From contig NZ_JBFHIT010000019.1 of the NCBI RefSeq assembly GCF_041596335.1, forward strand, positions 1-64,000: DNA of 64,000 nt. Direction: 5' to 3'. Position numbers and translations under genes: made by a program. Below, piece by piece: positions 18,273-26,879 of this stretch (position 1 is its first letter; every line of letters begins with the position of its first letter). The notes beneath the pieces were generated by a model. That model did not search any database, was not told the DNA's origin, and saw only the letters and a program-made list of their open reading frames with translations. This DNA is from Mangrovibacterium sp041596335 (GTDB lineage: Bacteria > Bacteroidota > Bacteroidia > Bacteroidales > Prolixibacteraceae).

Positions 18273-20597
18273 ATGACGAACAAATTTAAAATACGACTAT
18301 TCTTCGCCATTTTGGGACTGATTCCATCAGTTTCAACTGGACAGGTTAACAGTGTGTATGAAAATATGTCGTTGGATGAGATTCTGAATGTCGATGTTGT
18401 TGTTACAGCCTCCAAGCAGCCTGAAGATTTGTTTGAAACACCACTGTCGGTTACCATTATCAAAAAGGAAGACATCTACCGCTCGGGTGCCACAAGCATC
18501 ATGGAAGCTTTGAGGTTATCACCCGGTTTAATTGTACGGGAAGTTACTCCCGGCAACTTCGATGTTCAGATTCGTGGATTCGACGATATGACCAAAAATT
18601 CGTACATCATTCTGCCCTACAATACAACCATTTTGGTAATGATTGACAACCGGATCGTTTACAGCTATTTTTCAGGTGGAACGTTCTGGGAAACTTTACC
18701 CATTGACCTCAATGATATAGAACGAATTGAAGTAGTTCGGGGGCCCGCATCAGCCCTTTACGGACCAAACGCGGCAACTGGCGTTATTAACATTATAACC
18801 TCGCATTCGGATGAAAAAGGGGTGAACGCATTCGCCTCGGGGACAATTGGAGCGGATAAAACAAAAATAGTAAATACTAATTTCGGGTATAACTGGAACA
18901 ATAAGACCAAACTTAGTTTCTCCGCCAATTTTTCAGAACGTCAACGTATCGATGACGAATACTACAATTGGCACACCAAAGAATACACAACTTTGGACAG
19001 TATGAGTATGATGATGGATCTTGAAAAAGATAAAACGACGCACGAACACTGGAATTATCAGGACTTCAGCGATTCGTTGCAAACGGACTACGATGTTAAT
19101 CTGAGCTTGCAAAAAATGGGCGCGAATGTGTTCTTCGACCATCAGTTTAACGAACAATCCAATCTTAATCTGGCCTTTGGAGTACAAAAATCACAATGCC
19201 AAAAACCCGGGTTTCTGAATTTTGCGACACCGATTTCACAAAATAATTCAACCAGCTATTACTTCGACAGTAAACTTAGGGTTCGGAATATTTTCGGCCA
19301 TTTCAATTTTTCGGCAGGAAAAGATTTAAATAGCCAGCGAGCCAATTCATATAAATACCTCAATACCGACGCGAACTTTGAATACCTGCTTCAGTGGTCA
19401 AAATTCAGCCTGAGACCCGGAGTTAGTTTTAAACATTGCGAATACAATAGTCCAATCACTTACGATGAACCATTTGATTTTGCACTTTTAAACTACCAGT
19501 TCAAAGACGAACCACGAATTATGAATTCGGTGGCTACATCCATTCTTGCCGACTGGAAGCCGTTTCCCAAATTAAGAATCATAGGCGGTGGCCGAATTGA
19601 CAAATTTAATATCAATAGCAATTATTTCACTAATTATGAGATCGGTGCAACCTATCGGTTAAATAAAAGCAATCTGATTCGTGGCGTACTTTCGCATGCT
19701 TCCCGCTCGCCGTTCATATTTGACACCTATTTGAACGCCACAATGAATATGAATTACCAATATCAGGTTGAGACCAACGAAGCGACTGTAAATATGCCAG
19801 TCGAGCAAAAATTTCTGGCCAGAAAAGACCAAAAATACCCGACCATAAATAGTGTTGAACTGAGCTGGCGAAACAACATCAGTGATAAGGTTAGTTTCGA
19901 TGTTGAGCTATTCGCTCAGAGAATATATAACCTCGAAATATCGAATTTCTACCGCGAACTACAAACGTTATATCAACTTACACCGGACAATCAGATTGAT
20001 TCGCTTATCTCGGGATCAGGATCTATGGAGGTCTACTTCGAGAATTTTGACATTGGAGCAAATCAGTATGGAATGAGTTTTATGCTTCAACTAACACCGA
20101 ATCCGAAGTTAAACATGAAGTTTTACGGAACACTTCAAAAAACAGTACTTACCGGTATTACCGATGTCAGGTTCAACACAACTGATACACAGATAGAGAT
20201 AAACGAAGAACTGAATACCATGAATGTGATTACGTATTCGAATACCAACCTGACACTTTGGAGCGAAAACCTCACTCCTGCTTTTTATGGAGGGTTTGTG
20301 CTAAACTACACGCCGATCCGTCGTTTTAACATCAACCTAAACAGCTACCTGTACAGCAAACAAACATTCGCGGGGGTTCCTTTCTACAACATCATTTCGG
20401 ACTACACCGGCGAATTCTACGACAATTACATGACCATTAACCCGTATGCAATTGTCAATGCTAAAGCTTCCTATTCGATGAATAAAAATACGAAATTGTA
20501 TGTCTCGCTGAAAAACATGCTGGGCAAACACCGCGAATTTGGATTTACCGACAATATTGGAAGTTCAATTCTTGTTGGATTTCAATGGAACTACTAA
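18273..20597 (+). CDS. TonB-dependent outer-membrane receptor, copy 2
   Basis: A 774-residue paralogue of the receptor just upstream and exactly the same length. The signal peptide is followed by MSLDEILNVDVVVTASKQPEDLFET, almost the same as copy 1. The plug region (about 45-170) is nearly identical by eye, whereas the barrel has diverged, especially in the extracellular loops. It ends in LVGFQWNY. This is a tandem duplication with change concentrated in the ligand-facing parts. It starts 55 bp after copy 1 and is followed by a lipoprotein gene. Confidence 0.93.
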   Translation: MTNKFKIRLFFAILGLIPSVSTGQVNSVYENMSLDEILNVDVVVTASKQPEDLFETPLSVTIIKKEDIYRSGATSIMEALRLSPGLIVREVTPGNFDVQIRGFDDMTKNSYIILPYNTTILVMIDNRIVYSYFSGGTFWETLPIDLNDIERIEVVRGPASALYGPNAATGVINIITSHSDEKGVNAFASGTIGADKTKIVNTNFGYNWNNKTKLSFSANFSERQRIDDEYYNWHTKEYTTLDSMSMMMDLEKDKTTHEHWNYQDFSDSLQTDYDVNLSLQKMGANVFFDHQFNEQSNLNLAFGVQKSQCQKPGFLNFATPISQNNSTSYYFDSKLRVRNIFGHFNFSAGKDLNSQRANSYKYLNTDANFEYLLQWSKFSLRPGVSFKHCEYNSPITYDEPFDFALLNYQFKDEPRIMNSVATSILADWKPFPKLRIIGGGRIDKFNINSNYFTNYEIGATYRLNKSNLIRGVLSHASRSPFIFDTYLNATMNMNYQYQVETNEATVNMPVEQKFLARKDQKYPTINSVELSWRNNISDKVSFDVELFAQRIYNLEISNFYRELQTLYQLTPDNQIDSLISGSGSMEVYFENFDIGANQYGMSFMLQLTPNPKLNMKFYGTLQKTVLTGITDVRFNTTDTQIEINEELNTMNVITYSNTNLTLWSENLTPAFYGGFVLNYTPIRRFNINLNSYLYSKQTFAGVPFYNIISDYTGEFYDNYMTINPYAIVNAKASYSMNKNTKLYVSLKNMLGKHREFGFTDNIGSSILVGFQWNY

Positions 20598-20637
20598 ACC
20601 AAAAAACATGACACAATTAATTACAAAAACCAACCCC

Positions 20638-21114
20638 ATGAAAAAATGGCTATTCTTTTCAACGCTGATCGTTTTAGGTGTTTTGGTGCTTTCTTGTGAA
20701 AAAGACGATGATGATGATAATTCAAGAAAAGCACTTTTAACCGGTGAAACCTGGATCGTAACAAGTAAACCAATCACACCTGCTGTTTCGTTAATGGGAA
20801 CAACGATTAGTGATATCTCGATCCTTGATTCTGAAGAAGTCAGGAATTACACCTACAAATACAATGAAGATGGCACAATGATCCAATATGACAGTTCGAA
20901 TCAGGAGATTTTTCAAACTACCTGGTCGTTTAATACAGACGAAACAATTCTGACGCATAACCCCGGCATCGTGTTTAATTACCCAATCGTTGGTGATATT
21001 AGTCTGACCCAAGCCACAATCGTTTCAATCACAGCCGACAATATGGTTATGTCAATCCCCTCTACCTATGACGGGGTAAATTATACAGTCACTCTAAATT
21101 TTGAAGCAAAATAA
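20638..21114 (+). CDS. surface-type lipoprotein, lipocalin-like
   Basis: A 158-residue lipoprotein. I choose the ATG at 20638 because it starts a compact lipoprotein signal (KKWLFFSTLIVLGVLVLSC); frames from 20539 or 20608 only add polar residues. The lipobox cysteine is followed by E-K-D-D-D-D-D, which fits the Bacteroidota surface-export signal (lysine then acidic residues). The rest has a TWIVTSKP start, a YNEDGTM turn, a TTWSF strand and a C-terminal beta region, like the lipocalin-like lipoproteins of this phylum. It lies between the receptors and the kinase, so it may be the outer-membrane ligand-binding or signal-coupling part of the system. Confidence 0.75.
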   Translation: MKKWLFFSTLIVLGVLVLSCEKDDDDDNSRKALLTGETWIVTSKPITPAVSLMGTTISDISILDSEEVRNYTYKYNEDGTMIQYDSSNQEIFQTTWSFNTDETILTHNPGIVFNYPIVGDISLTQATIVSITADNMVMSIPSTYDGVNYTVTLNFEAK

Positions 21115-21175
21115 CCGTTTGGCCAGACCAATCGCAAAGGAAAAACAACAGAGCTAACTCACTGATACAGAAATT

Positions 21176-22933
21176 ATGAACTTATTCAAAAACCTGTCGA
21201 TAAAACTGAAAATGATCCTGATTATCCAATTGGTTTCATTGCTGTCGCTATTGATTGGTTTTTCGTATATGATTGTGCGGAATATTTCGGATTACAAGCA
21301 AGACATGATAAGCAATGCCAACATCAATGCCAACCTGATTGGTGAGTTTAGCGCAGTTCCGCTGGCATTCGATGTCTCTGAAAACGCGAATGAAACGTTG
21401 GAAAAACTAAAAAGCATTCCGTCGATTGAAGTTGGAATCGTGTACAATAACAAAAACGAAATCTTCGCGGAATTCAATCCTCAAGAGAACAAAATCGACA
21501 TTCATCCCAGTGACATCAAGAATTCCGGAAGCTATTTTAAAGACAATTATCTGCACATTTTTCAAACCATCAAATACGACAATGAATTTGCCGGAACCAT
21601 TTATCTCCAGGTATCCACCGAGGAGCTAGGCGCTAAAATAACGAGCTACCTGTACACCATGCTGTATTTGCTTGCCGGACTGCTATTGGTTAATTACATC
21701 CTTGCTTTGGCGCTCCAGCGAATTCTGTCTGACCCGATCCTGAAACTAACCAATGCAACCAAAAAAATCACTGCGGAAGGCGACTACCAGCTTCGCGTTG
21801 AGAAGTATGGGAACGATGAAATCGGGATATTAGTGGATGAATACAACAACATGCTCGAACAAATCTACATCCGGGAGGAATCGCTAAAACTTAGGACTAC
21901 TGAACTTTCGAATGCGCTCGATGACCTGACCAATACACAGCGAAAACTGATCGATGCTGAAAAAATGGCAGCGCTTGGCCAGTTGGTCGCTGGTATTGCA
22001 CATGAAATAAACACACCTCTGGGCGCCATCCGTTCGTCAGTCGAAAACATCAAAAGTTCCCTAAATTTCCTGTTAAGGGATTATCCTGAATTTATTTCGC
22101 GCTTACCTGCCCCTCTTAAGGAATCGTTTTTTAACCTTACAAGGGACTCGCTGAATAATCAGGTCATGCTGACTTCAAAAGAAGAGCGAACCTATAAAAA
22201 AGCCATTATAAAAACACTCGAGGAACACCAGGTTAAAAACGCCTATTCCGTTGCCGACTCATTGGTTGACATGTTAATTTACACCAATGTGGAAAACTAT
22301 CTCGACCTGCTAACAGCTGAACAAAGTGACGAAATTGTTGATATGGCTTACAAACTTTCAGGGCTTCAGCGAAGCAGAGGAAACATCGAGTTTGCAGCTG
22401 CCAAAGCTTCGAAAGTTGTATTTGCACTCAAAAATTTTGCCCGAATTGGGCACTCTGATGAAAAGATATATGCCAATGTAATTGATGGGATAGAAACGGT
22501 TCTGACCCTTTATTACAACCAAATTAAACAAGGTGTTGAAGTTACAAAAACCTTCGACGATATTCCTGAAATACTTTGCTACCCGGAAGAACTCCATCAG
22601 GTTTGGACCAACATTATTCACAATTCAATTTATGCGATGGAGCTTCAGGGAAAAATGGATATCAGAGTATATACCAAAGAAAAGGATATTGTTGTTTCTA
22701 TTACCGACAGTGGAAAAGGAATCCCTCCGGAGATAAAGGATCAAATTTTCAAACCATTCTTTAGCACCAAGCCTTCAGGTGAGGGAAGCGGCATGGGGCT
22801 GGATATTGTAAAACGAATTATCGAGAAACATAATGGAAATATTGAAGTGGAAAGTAAACCGGGGGAAACTACATTCCTGGTATACCTCCCAATTGAAGTG
22901 AATGCTCAAACCCAATTAAATAGCGCGTCATGA
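21176..22933 (+). CDS. CHASE8-HAMP sensor histidine kinase
   Basis: A 585-residue inner-membrane kinase. Helix 1 (about 12-32), a periplasmic CHASE8-like domain (about 35-150) with the N-x-N-x-x-L-I-G-E-x-S-A-V-P-L-A-F-D run and a LKSIPSIEVGIVYNN segment as in YfiN, helix 2 (about 160-182), HAMP (about 183-235), a coiled coil, then HisKA with the histidine in AGIAHEINTP (about 275) and HATPase with N box HNSIYAM (about 479) and G box GSGMGLDIVKR. The gap between H and N boxes is about 200 residues, longer than the usual ~110, and contains TSKEERTYKKAI. YfiN keeps this architecture but ends in GGDEF; here the output is a kinase. The last four bases overlap the response regulator start. Confidence 0.88.
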   Translation: MNLFKNLSIKLKMILIIQLVSLLSLLIGFSYMIVRNISDYKQDMISNANINANLIGEFSAVPLAFDVSENANETLEKLKSIPSIEVGIVYNNKNEIFAEFNPQENKIDIHPSDIKNSGSYFKDNYLHIFQTIKYDNEFAGTIYLQVSTEELGAKITSYLYTMLYLLAGLLLVNYILALALQRILSDPILKLTNATKKITAEGDYQLRVEKYGNDEIGILVDEYNNMLEQIYIREESLKLRTTELSNALDDLTNTQRKLIDAEKMAALGQLVAGIAHEINTPLGAIRSSVENIKSSLNFLLRDYPEFISRLPAPLKESFFNLTRDSLNNQVMLTSKEERTYKKAIIKTLEEHQVKNAYSVADSLVDMLIYTNVENYLDLLTAEQSDEIVDMAYKLSGLQRSRGNIEFAAAKASKVVFALKNFARIGHSDEKIYANVIDGIETVLTLYYNQIKQGVEVTKTFDDIPEILCYPEELHQVWTNIIHNSIYAMELQGKMDIRVYTKEKDIVVSITDSGKGIPPEIKDQIFKPFFSTKPSGEGSGMGLDIVKRIIEKHNGNIEVESKPGETTFLVYLPIEVNAQTQLNSAS

Positions 22934-23325
22934 GTAAAAATGTAATTCTTTGCGTGGATGATGAAAAAATAATTCTGGACTCCATCAAGGCTCAGCTGAA
23001 GGAATACTACGGAAATTCATTTTTATATGAAACAGCCGAAAGTGCAGCTGAAGCGCTGGAAATTATTGATGAAATAATGGTGGATAAGGACATTAAATTA
23101 GTCATCATTACAGACTGGTTTATGCCTGTTATAAAAGGGGATGAATTTTTGTACCTGGTGCATCAAAAATATCCGCTGACGTTAAACATCATGTTGACGG
23201 GTCATGCAGATCCGGAATCTGTTAAACGATCAAAAAAAGAAGGCAATTTGTTTCGGTGCATTAGAAAACCCTGGATTGAAAGTGAATTGATCTCGACCAT
23301 CGATTCTTGTTTGGTGCATACTTAA
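22930..23325 (+). CDS. single-domain response regulator (REC)
   Basis: A 131-residue protein consisting of one receiver domain: acidic pair in CVDDEKI (near 10-11), phosphoacceptor aspartate in IITDWFMP (Asp62), threonine in MLTGHA and lysine in IRKPW. No output domain, so it acts as a phosphorelay shuttle or binds a target. ATGA overlap with the kinase gene shows translational coupling and marks it as the likely partner. It resembles the N-terminal REC of the next gene, so the two may have arisen by duplication. Confidence 0.9.
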   Translation: MSKNVILCVDDEKIILDSIKAQLKEYYGNSFLYETAESAAEALEIIDEIMVDKDIKLVIITDWFMPVIKGDEFLYLVHQKYPLTLNIMLTGHADPESVKRSKKEGNLFRCIRKPWIESELISTIDSCLVHT

Positions 23326-23337
23326 AATGTGTTTACT

Positions 23338-25092
23338 ATGAAAAAAAGAATAATTTTTTGTGTCGACGACGAGAAAATTGTCTTAAATGCGCTTAAATCT
23401 GAGTTGAAAAACTCTTTTGGTGATCAATATATTATCGAAACAGCGGAACATGCAGCTGAAGCACTGGAAACAATCGATGAGCTATTGGCATCTGGTTATG
23501 AGATTCCGATAATCATTTCGGACTATGCTATGCCTGGGATAAAAGGAGATGAATTCTTAGAACTAAGTCATAAAAAGAACCCACAAATACTAAACATCCT
23601 ATTAACCGGACAGGCTACGATCGAAGGAGTCACAAACTCTATCAACAATGCAAACCTTTTCAGGTACATTCCGAAACCTTGGGAAAACCACGACCTGACA
23701 CTCACGATTGAGCAAGCGATTAAAAGTTATGATCAGGAACTTACGCTGCAACGCCAAAACAAAGAATTGCGCGAATTGAGCCAATCACTGGAGAAAAAAG
23801 TTGAACAGCGAACCCAGGAACTGCAAAACATGAATTTATTGCTTCTTGAAAATCAACAAGAGATAAGCCTAAAAAATGAAGAACTTGAAAATCACCGGAA
23901 TAATCTGGAGAAGCTCATCGAAATCAGAACCCATGAATTGAATATCGCAAAGCAAAAGGCCGAAGAAAGCGACCAACTTAAATCAGCTTTTATGGCCAAT
24001 ATCTCACACGAAATCAGAACTCCAATGAATGGAATTATCGGTTTTGTAGAACTCTTAAAAGCACCCGACACAGACGAATCATTGAAAGCGGAAGCAATGG
24101 AAATCATTGAAAAATGCAGCTTCCAACTGATGAATATTATCACCGATATTGTTGAAATATCGAAATTAGACTCCAAGCAAATTAAACCGGTATTATCAGG
24201 CTGTATGATTCATAAATTGCAGGCAAATCTGCACGCGATCTTCCTGCGAAATATGGCCAACAAAAACGATCTTAAATTTATTAAAACTGGATTCGACAAG
24301 GAGTTAACTTGTATCACGGACGAAGTAAAGTTAAATCAGATATTAACCAACCTGATCACTAATGCCATTAAAAATACGCCATCCGGTACTATTGAACTCG
24401 GATATTCATTGAGAAAAAACACCGACATCTTGTTTTATGTGCGCGATACCGGTATTGGCATACCAAAAGAGTTTCACGAACTCATCTTCGAGCGATTCCG
24501 GCAAGTGGACACCAAATTGAACAGAGAAAAAGGCGGCACCGGTCTCGGCTTAGCTATTTCGAAAGCCTACGTGGAGCTTTTGGGCGGAACGATGTGGGTG
24601 GAATCCAACCCCAATGAAGGATCAACTTTCTTCTTTACAATACCTTATAAACCGATAAATCAGGAGCCTTTAGTAGTTAAGAATGGATTTAGTTGCCACG
24701 ACAAAAATTTTGCCGGCCTTACTATTCTTGTGGCTGAAGACATAGACACAAACTTTAAACTGATAGACTATGTTTTGAAGAAGGAGAAAATTAATGTTAT
24801 CAGAGCCATAAATGGAGAAGAAGCGGTAAATATATGCAGAACCAAAACAGCGATTGACCTGGTATTAATGGATATGAAAATGCCAGTAATGGATGGAATT
24901 GAGGCAACAAAGAAAATTATGGAATTCCGCCACGATCTGCCAATTATCGCTCAAACAGCATATGCCTTTTCCGGTGACAAGGAAAAAGCCCTGGAATGCG
25001 GTTGTATTGATTACATTTCAAAACCAATAAAAAGTACGGAGTTATTTCAACTCATTTCCAAACATTTATCGCCCAAAATGGCCACGGGTTGA
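23338..25092 (+). CDS. REC-coiled coil-HisKA-HATPase-REC hybrid histidine kinase
   Basis: A 584-residue soluble protein from the ATG at 23338; a GTG nine bases upstream is possible but less likely. Order: REC1 (1-125, aspartate in ISDYAMPG, about Asp62), a coiled coil (about 135-215), HisKA with the histidine in NISHEIRTPMNG (about 223), HATPase (about 330-440; GGTGLGLAISKAYVE) and REC2 (about 465-580, aspartate in LVLMDMKMP, about 510). With a REC at each end it can receive phosphate from an upstream kinase and pass it on. It is the last gene of the YfiR-like operon; no DNA-binding domain is found in the operon, so the final output lies elsewhere. Confidence 0.9.
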   Translation: MKKRIIFCVDDEKIVLNALKSELKNSFGDQYIIETAEHAAEALETIDELLASGYEIPIIISDYAMPGIKGDEFLELSHKKNPQILNILLTGQATIEGVTNSINNANLFRYIPKPWENHDLTLTIEQAIKSYDQELTLQRQNKELRELSQSLEKKVEQRTQELQNMNLLLLENQQEISLKNEELENHRNNLEKLIEIRTHELNIAKQKAEESDQLKSAFMANISHEIRTPMNGIIGFVELLKAPDTDESLKAEAMEIIEKCSFQLMNIITDIVEISKLDSKQIKPVLSGCMIHKLQANLHAIFLRNMANKNDLKFIKTGFDKELTCITDEVKLNQILTNLITNAIKNTPSGTIELGYSLRKNTDILFYVRDTGIGIPKEFHELIFERFRQVDTKLNREKGGTGLGLAISKAYVELLGGTMWVESNPNEGSTFFFTIPYKPINQEPLVVKNGFSCHDKNFAGLTILVAEDIDTNFKLIDYVLKKEKINVIRAINGEEAVNICRTKTAIDLVLMDMKMPVMDGIEATKKIMEFRHDLPIIAQTAYAFSGDKEKALECGCIDYISKPIKSTELFQLISKHLSPKMATG

Positions 25093-25472
<380 letters not shown>

Positions 25473-25654
25473 TAAATATTTAAGAAAAATATTTTCTGCT
25501 AATTTCAATTTTATTTTCGACTCTCTGAACTGAGTCATCCCTTCAATCGAGACACGCATACTTCCGGCCTCTGAATTTCGGTCTGCAAGTTTACGACATT
25601 CGAACTAAAAACACAAGCAAAATTTCAAAATTCAGTTTCCCGGCCCAAAGCTTA

Positions 25655-26326
25655 CTAGTCATTCGTTTCCGATGTACCTGACGATTCAGGTGCGCCTTCT
25701 TCATTCTCCTGGTCTAACCGGCTAAAAAGACGCCAATAGAAGAGAATAACGGAAAAGATACCAACGGTAATGGCTGAATCGGCAACATTGAAAACAGGTC
25801 GGAAAAATAAAAACTCCTGCCCGCCAATACCCGGAACCCACGAAGGGTAGTGTCCGGAAAACAGTGGGAAATAGAACATATCAACAACCTTGCCATGCAG
25901 AAAACTGGCATAGCCACCGCCATCGGGAAAAAGACTTGCTACTTGTCCGTAACTATCGCTAAAAATCATTCCATAGAAGATACTATCGATAATATTACCA
26001 ACCGCTCCGGAAAATATTAGCGCAACACAGGCAATGAATCCCATCGGTATGTCGTCTCGCTTTACCAATTTCAGCATATACCAGGCGATTCCAACAACGG
26101 CAACAATGCGAAATAAACTAAGGAATATTTTCCCGTATTCTCCGGCAAACTCAAAGCCAAAAGCCATTCCGTTGTTTTCAACAAAATGAATGATGAACCA
26201 ATTTCCGAAGACTGAAAACTCTTGCCCCAGAAACATATTGGTCTTGATCCAGAATTTTAAAATTTGGTCAATTAAAAGCACCGCGACGATGATCAGAACT
26301 GACTTTTGTAGTTTTGACATGTTCAT
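25655..26326 (-). CDS. lspA: lipoprotein signal peptidase II
   Basis: A 223-residue inner-membrane aspartic protease that removes lipoprotein signal peptides. Four hydrophobic helices are visible, and the catalytic aspartates lie in GAVGNIIDSI and FNVADSAI. It has an extra loop between the two aspartates (SLFPDGGGYASFLHGKVVDMFYFPLF...), common in Bacteroidota, and an acidic, Ser-rich C-terminal tail. The start could be either of two close ATGs. It is downstream of the DksA-like gene, separated by a terminator-like hairpin. Confidence 0.95.
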   Translation of the reverse strand: MNMSKLQKSVLIIVAVLLIDQILKFWIKTNMFLGQEFSVFGNWFIIHFVENNGMAFGFEFAGEYGKIFLSLFRIVAVVGIAWYMLKLVKRDDIPMGFIACVALIFSGAVGNIIDSIFYGMIFSDSYGQVASLFPDGGGYASFLHGKVVDMFYFPLFSGHYPSWVPGIGGQEFLFFRPVFNVADSAITVGIFSVILFYWRLFSRLDQENEEGAPESSGTSETND

Positions 26327-26336
26327 TTGAATTCAT

Positions 26337-26369
26337 AAAAAAAAGATTGGAAGAATGAATCTCCCAATC
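26337..26369 (-). terminator. terminator between the DksA-like gene and lspA
   Basis: On the minus strand a 9-bp stem with one mismatch (26361-26369 with 26345-26353) is followed by a run of T directly before the lspA start. It may attenuate read-through into lspA. Confidence 0.6.
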
Positions 26370-26391
26370 ATATCTTGCTATTGCTTTCGAT

Positions 26392-26769
26392 CTACTTCTG
26401 ACTGTTTTTAGCTTCGATACTTAGGGTTGCATGAGGCACGGCGCGTAACCGTTCTTTTGAAATCAGCTTGCCGGTTTCGCGGCAAATTCCAAATGTTTTA
26501 TTCTCAATGCGAATCAGTGCGGCTTGCAAATGTTGAATAAATTTCAATTGACGCTGTGCCAGTTTCCCGGCTTCTTCTTTTGACAATGTAGCAGCTCCTT
26601 CTTCCAAAACTTTAAACGTTGGTGAAGTATCCTGGGTGTCATTCCCATCGCTGAGCGTAATCGAATTCTTATACAACTCATAGTCTTTTTGAGCTTTCGC
26701 AAGCTTACCTAAAATGAGCTCTTTGAATTCTGCAAGTTCAGCATCCGAATATCTGGTCTTTTCTGCCAT
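26392..26769 (-). CDS. TraR/DksA-family protein with degenerate zinc finger
   Basis: A 125-residue protein with a coiled-coil N-terminal half and a C-terminal FGICRETGKLISKERL followed by RAVPHATLSIEAK. This matches the Bacteroidota branch of the DksA/TraR family, where the C4 zinc finger is reduced to a single cysteine. DksA proteins enter the RNA polymerase secondary channel and change promoter output with ppGpp; whether this form does so is not known. It lies between ileS and lspA on the same strand. Confidence 0.85.
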   Translation of the reverse strand: MAEKTRYSDAELAEFKELILGKLAKAQKDYELYKNSITLSDGNDTQDTSPTFKVLEEGAATLSKEEAGKLAQRQLKFIQHLQAALIRIENKTFGICRETGKLISKERLRAVPHATLSIEAKNSQK

Positions 26770-26797
26770 ACCAAAAATTTTTTAGTTCGTTAGTTCC

Positions 26798-26819
26798 ACC
26801 GAATGATCTTTCATTCGGT
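26798..26819. repeat. perfect 9-bp inverted repeat in the leader of the DksA-like gene
   Basis: ACCGAATGA (26798-26806) and TCATTCGGT (26811-26819) flank a four-base loop, 29 bases upstream of the DksA-like start codon on the minus strand. There is no T-run directly after it, so it may be an operator or leader hairpin rather than a terminator. Confidence 0.5.
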
Positions 26820-26879
26820 CTCTAAATTAAAAAATATATTTGACATCCGACCTCCGGTTTTGCTTGCCAGACGGTCAAA

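Noticed and set aside
15893..20597. SusC/SusD polysaccharide utilisation locus
   Set aside because: The receptors lack the carboxypeptidase-like N-terminal domain of SusC, no SusD follows and no glycoside hydrolases are near.
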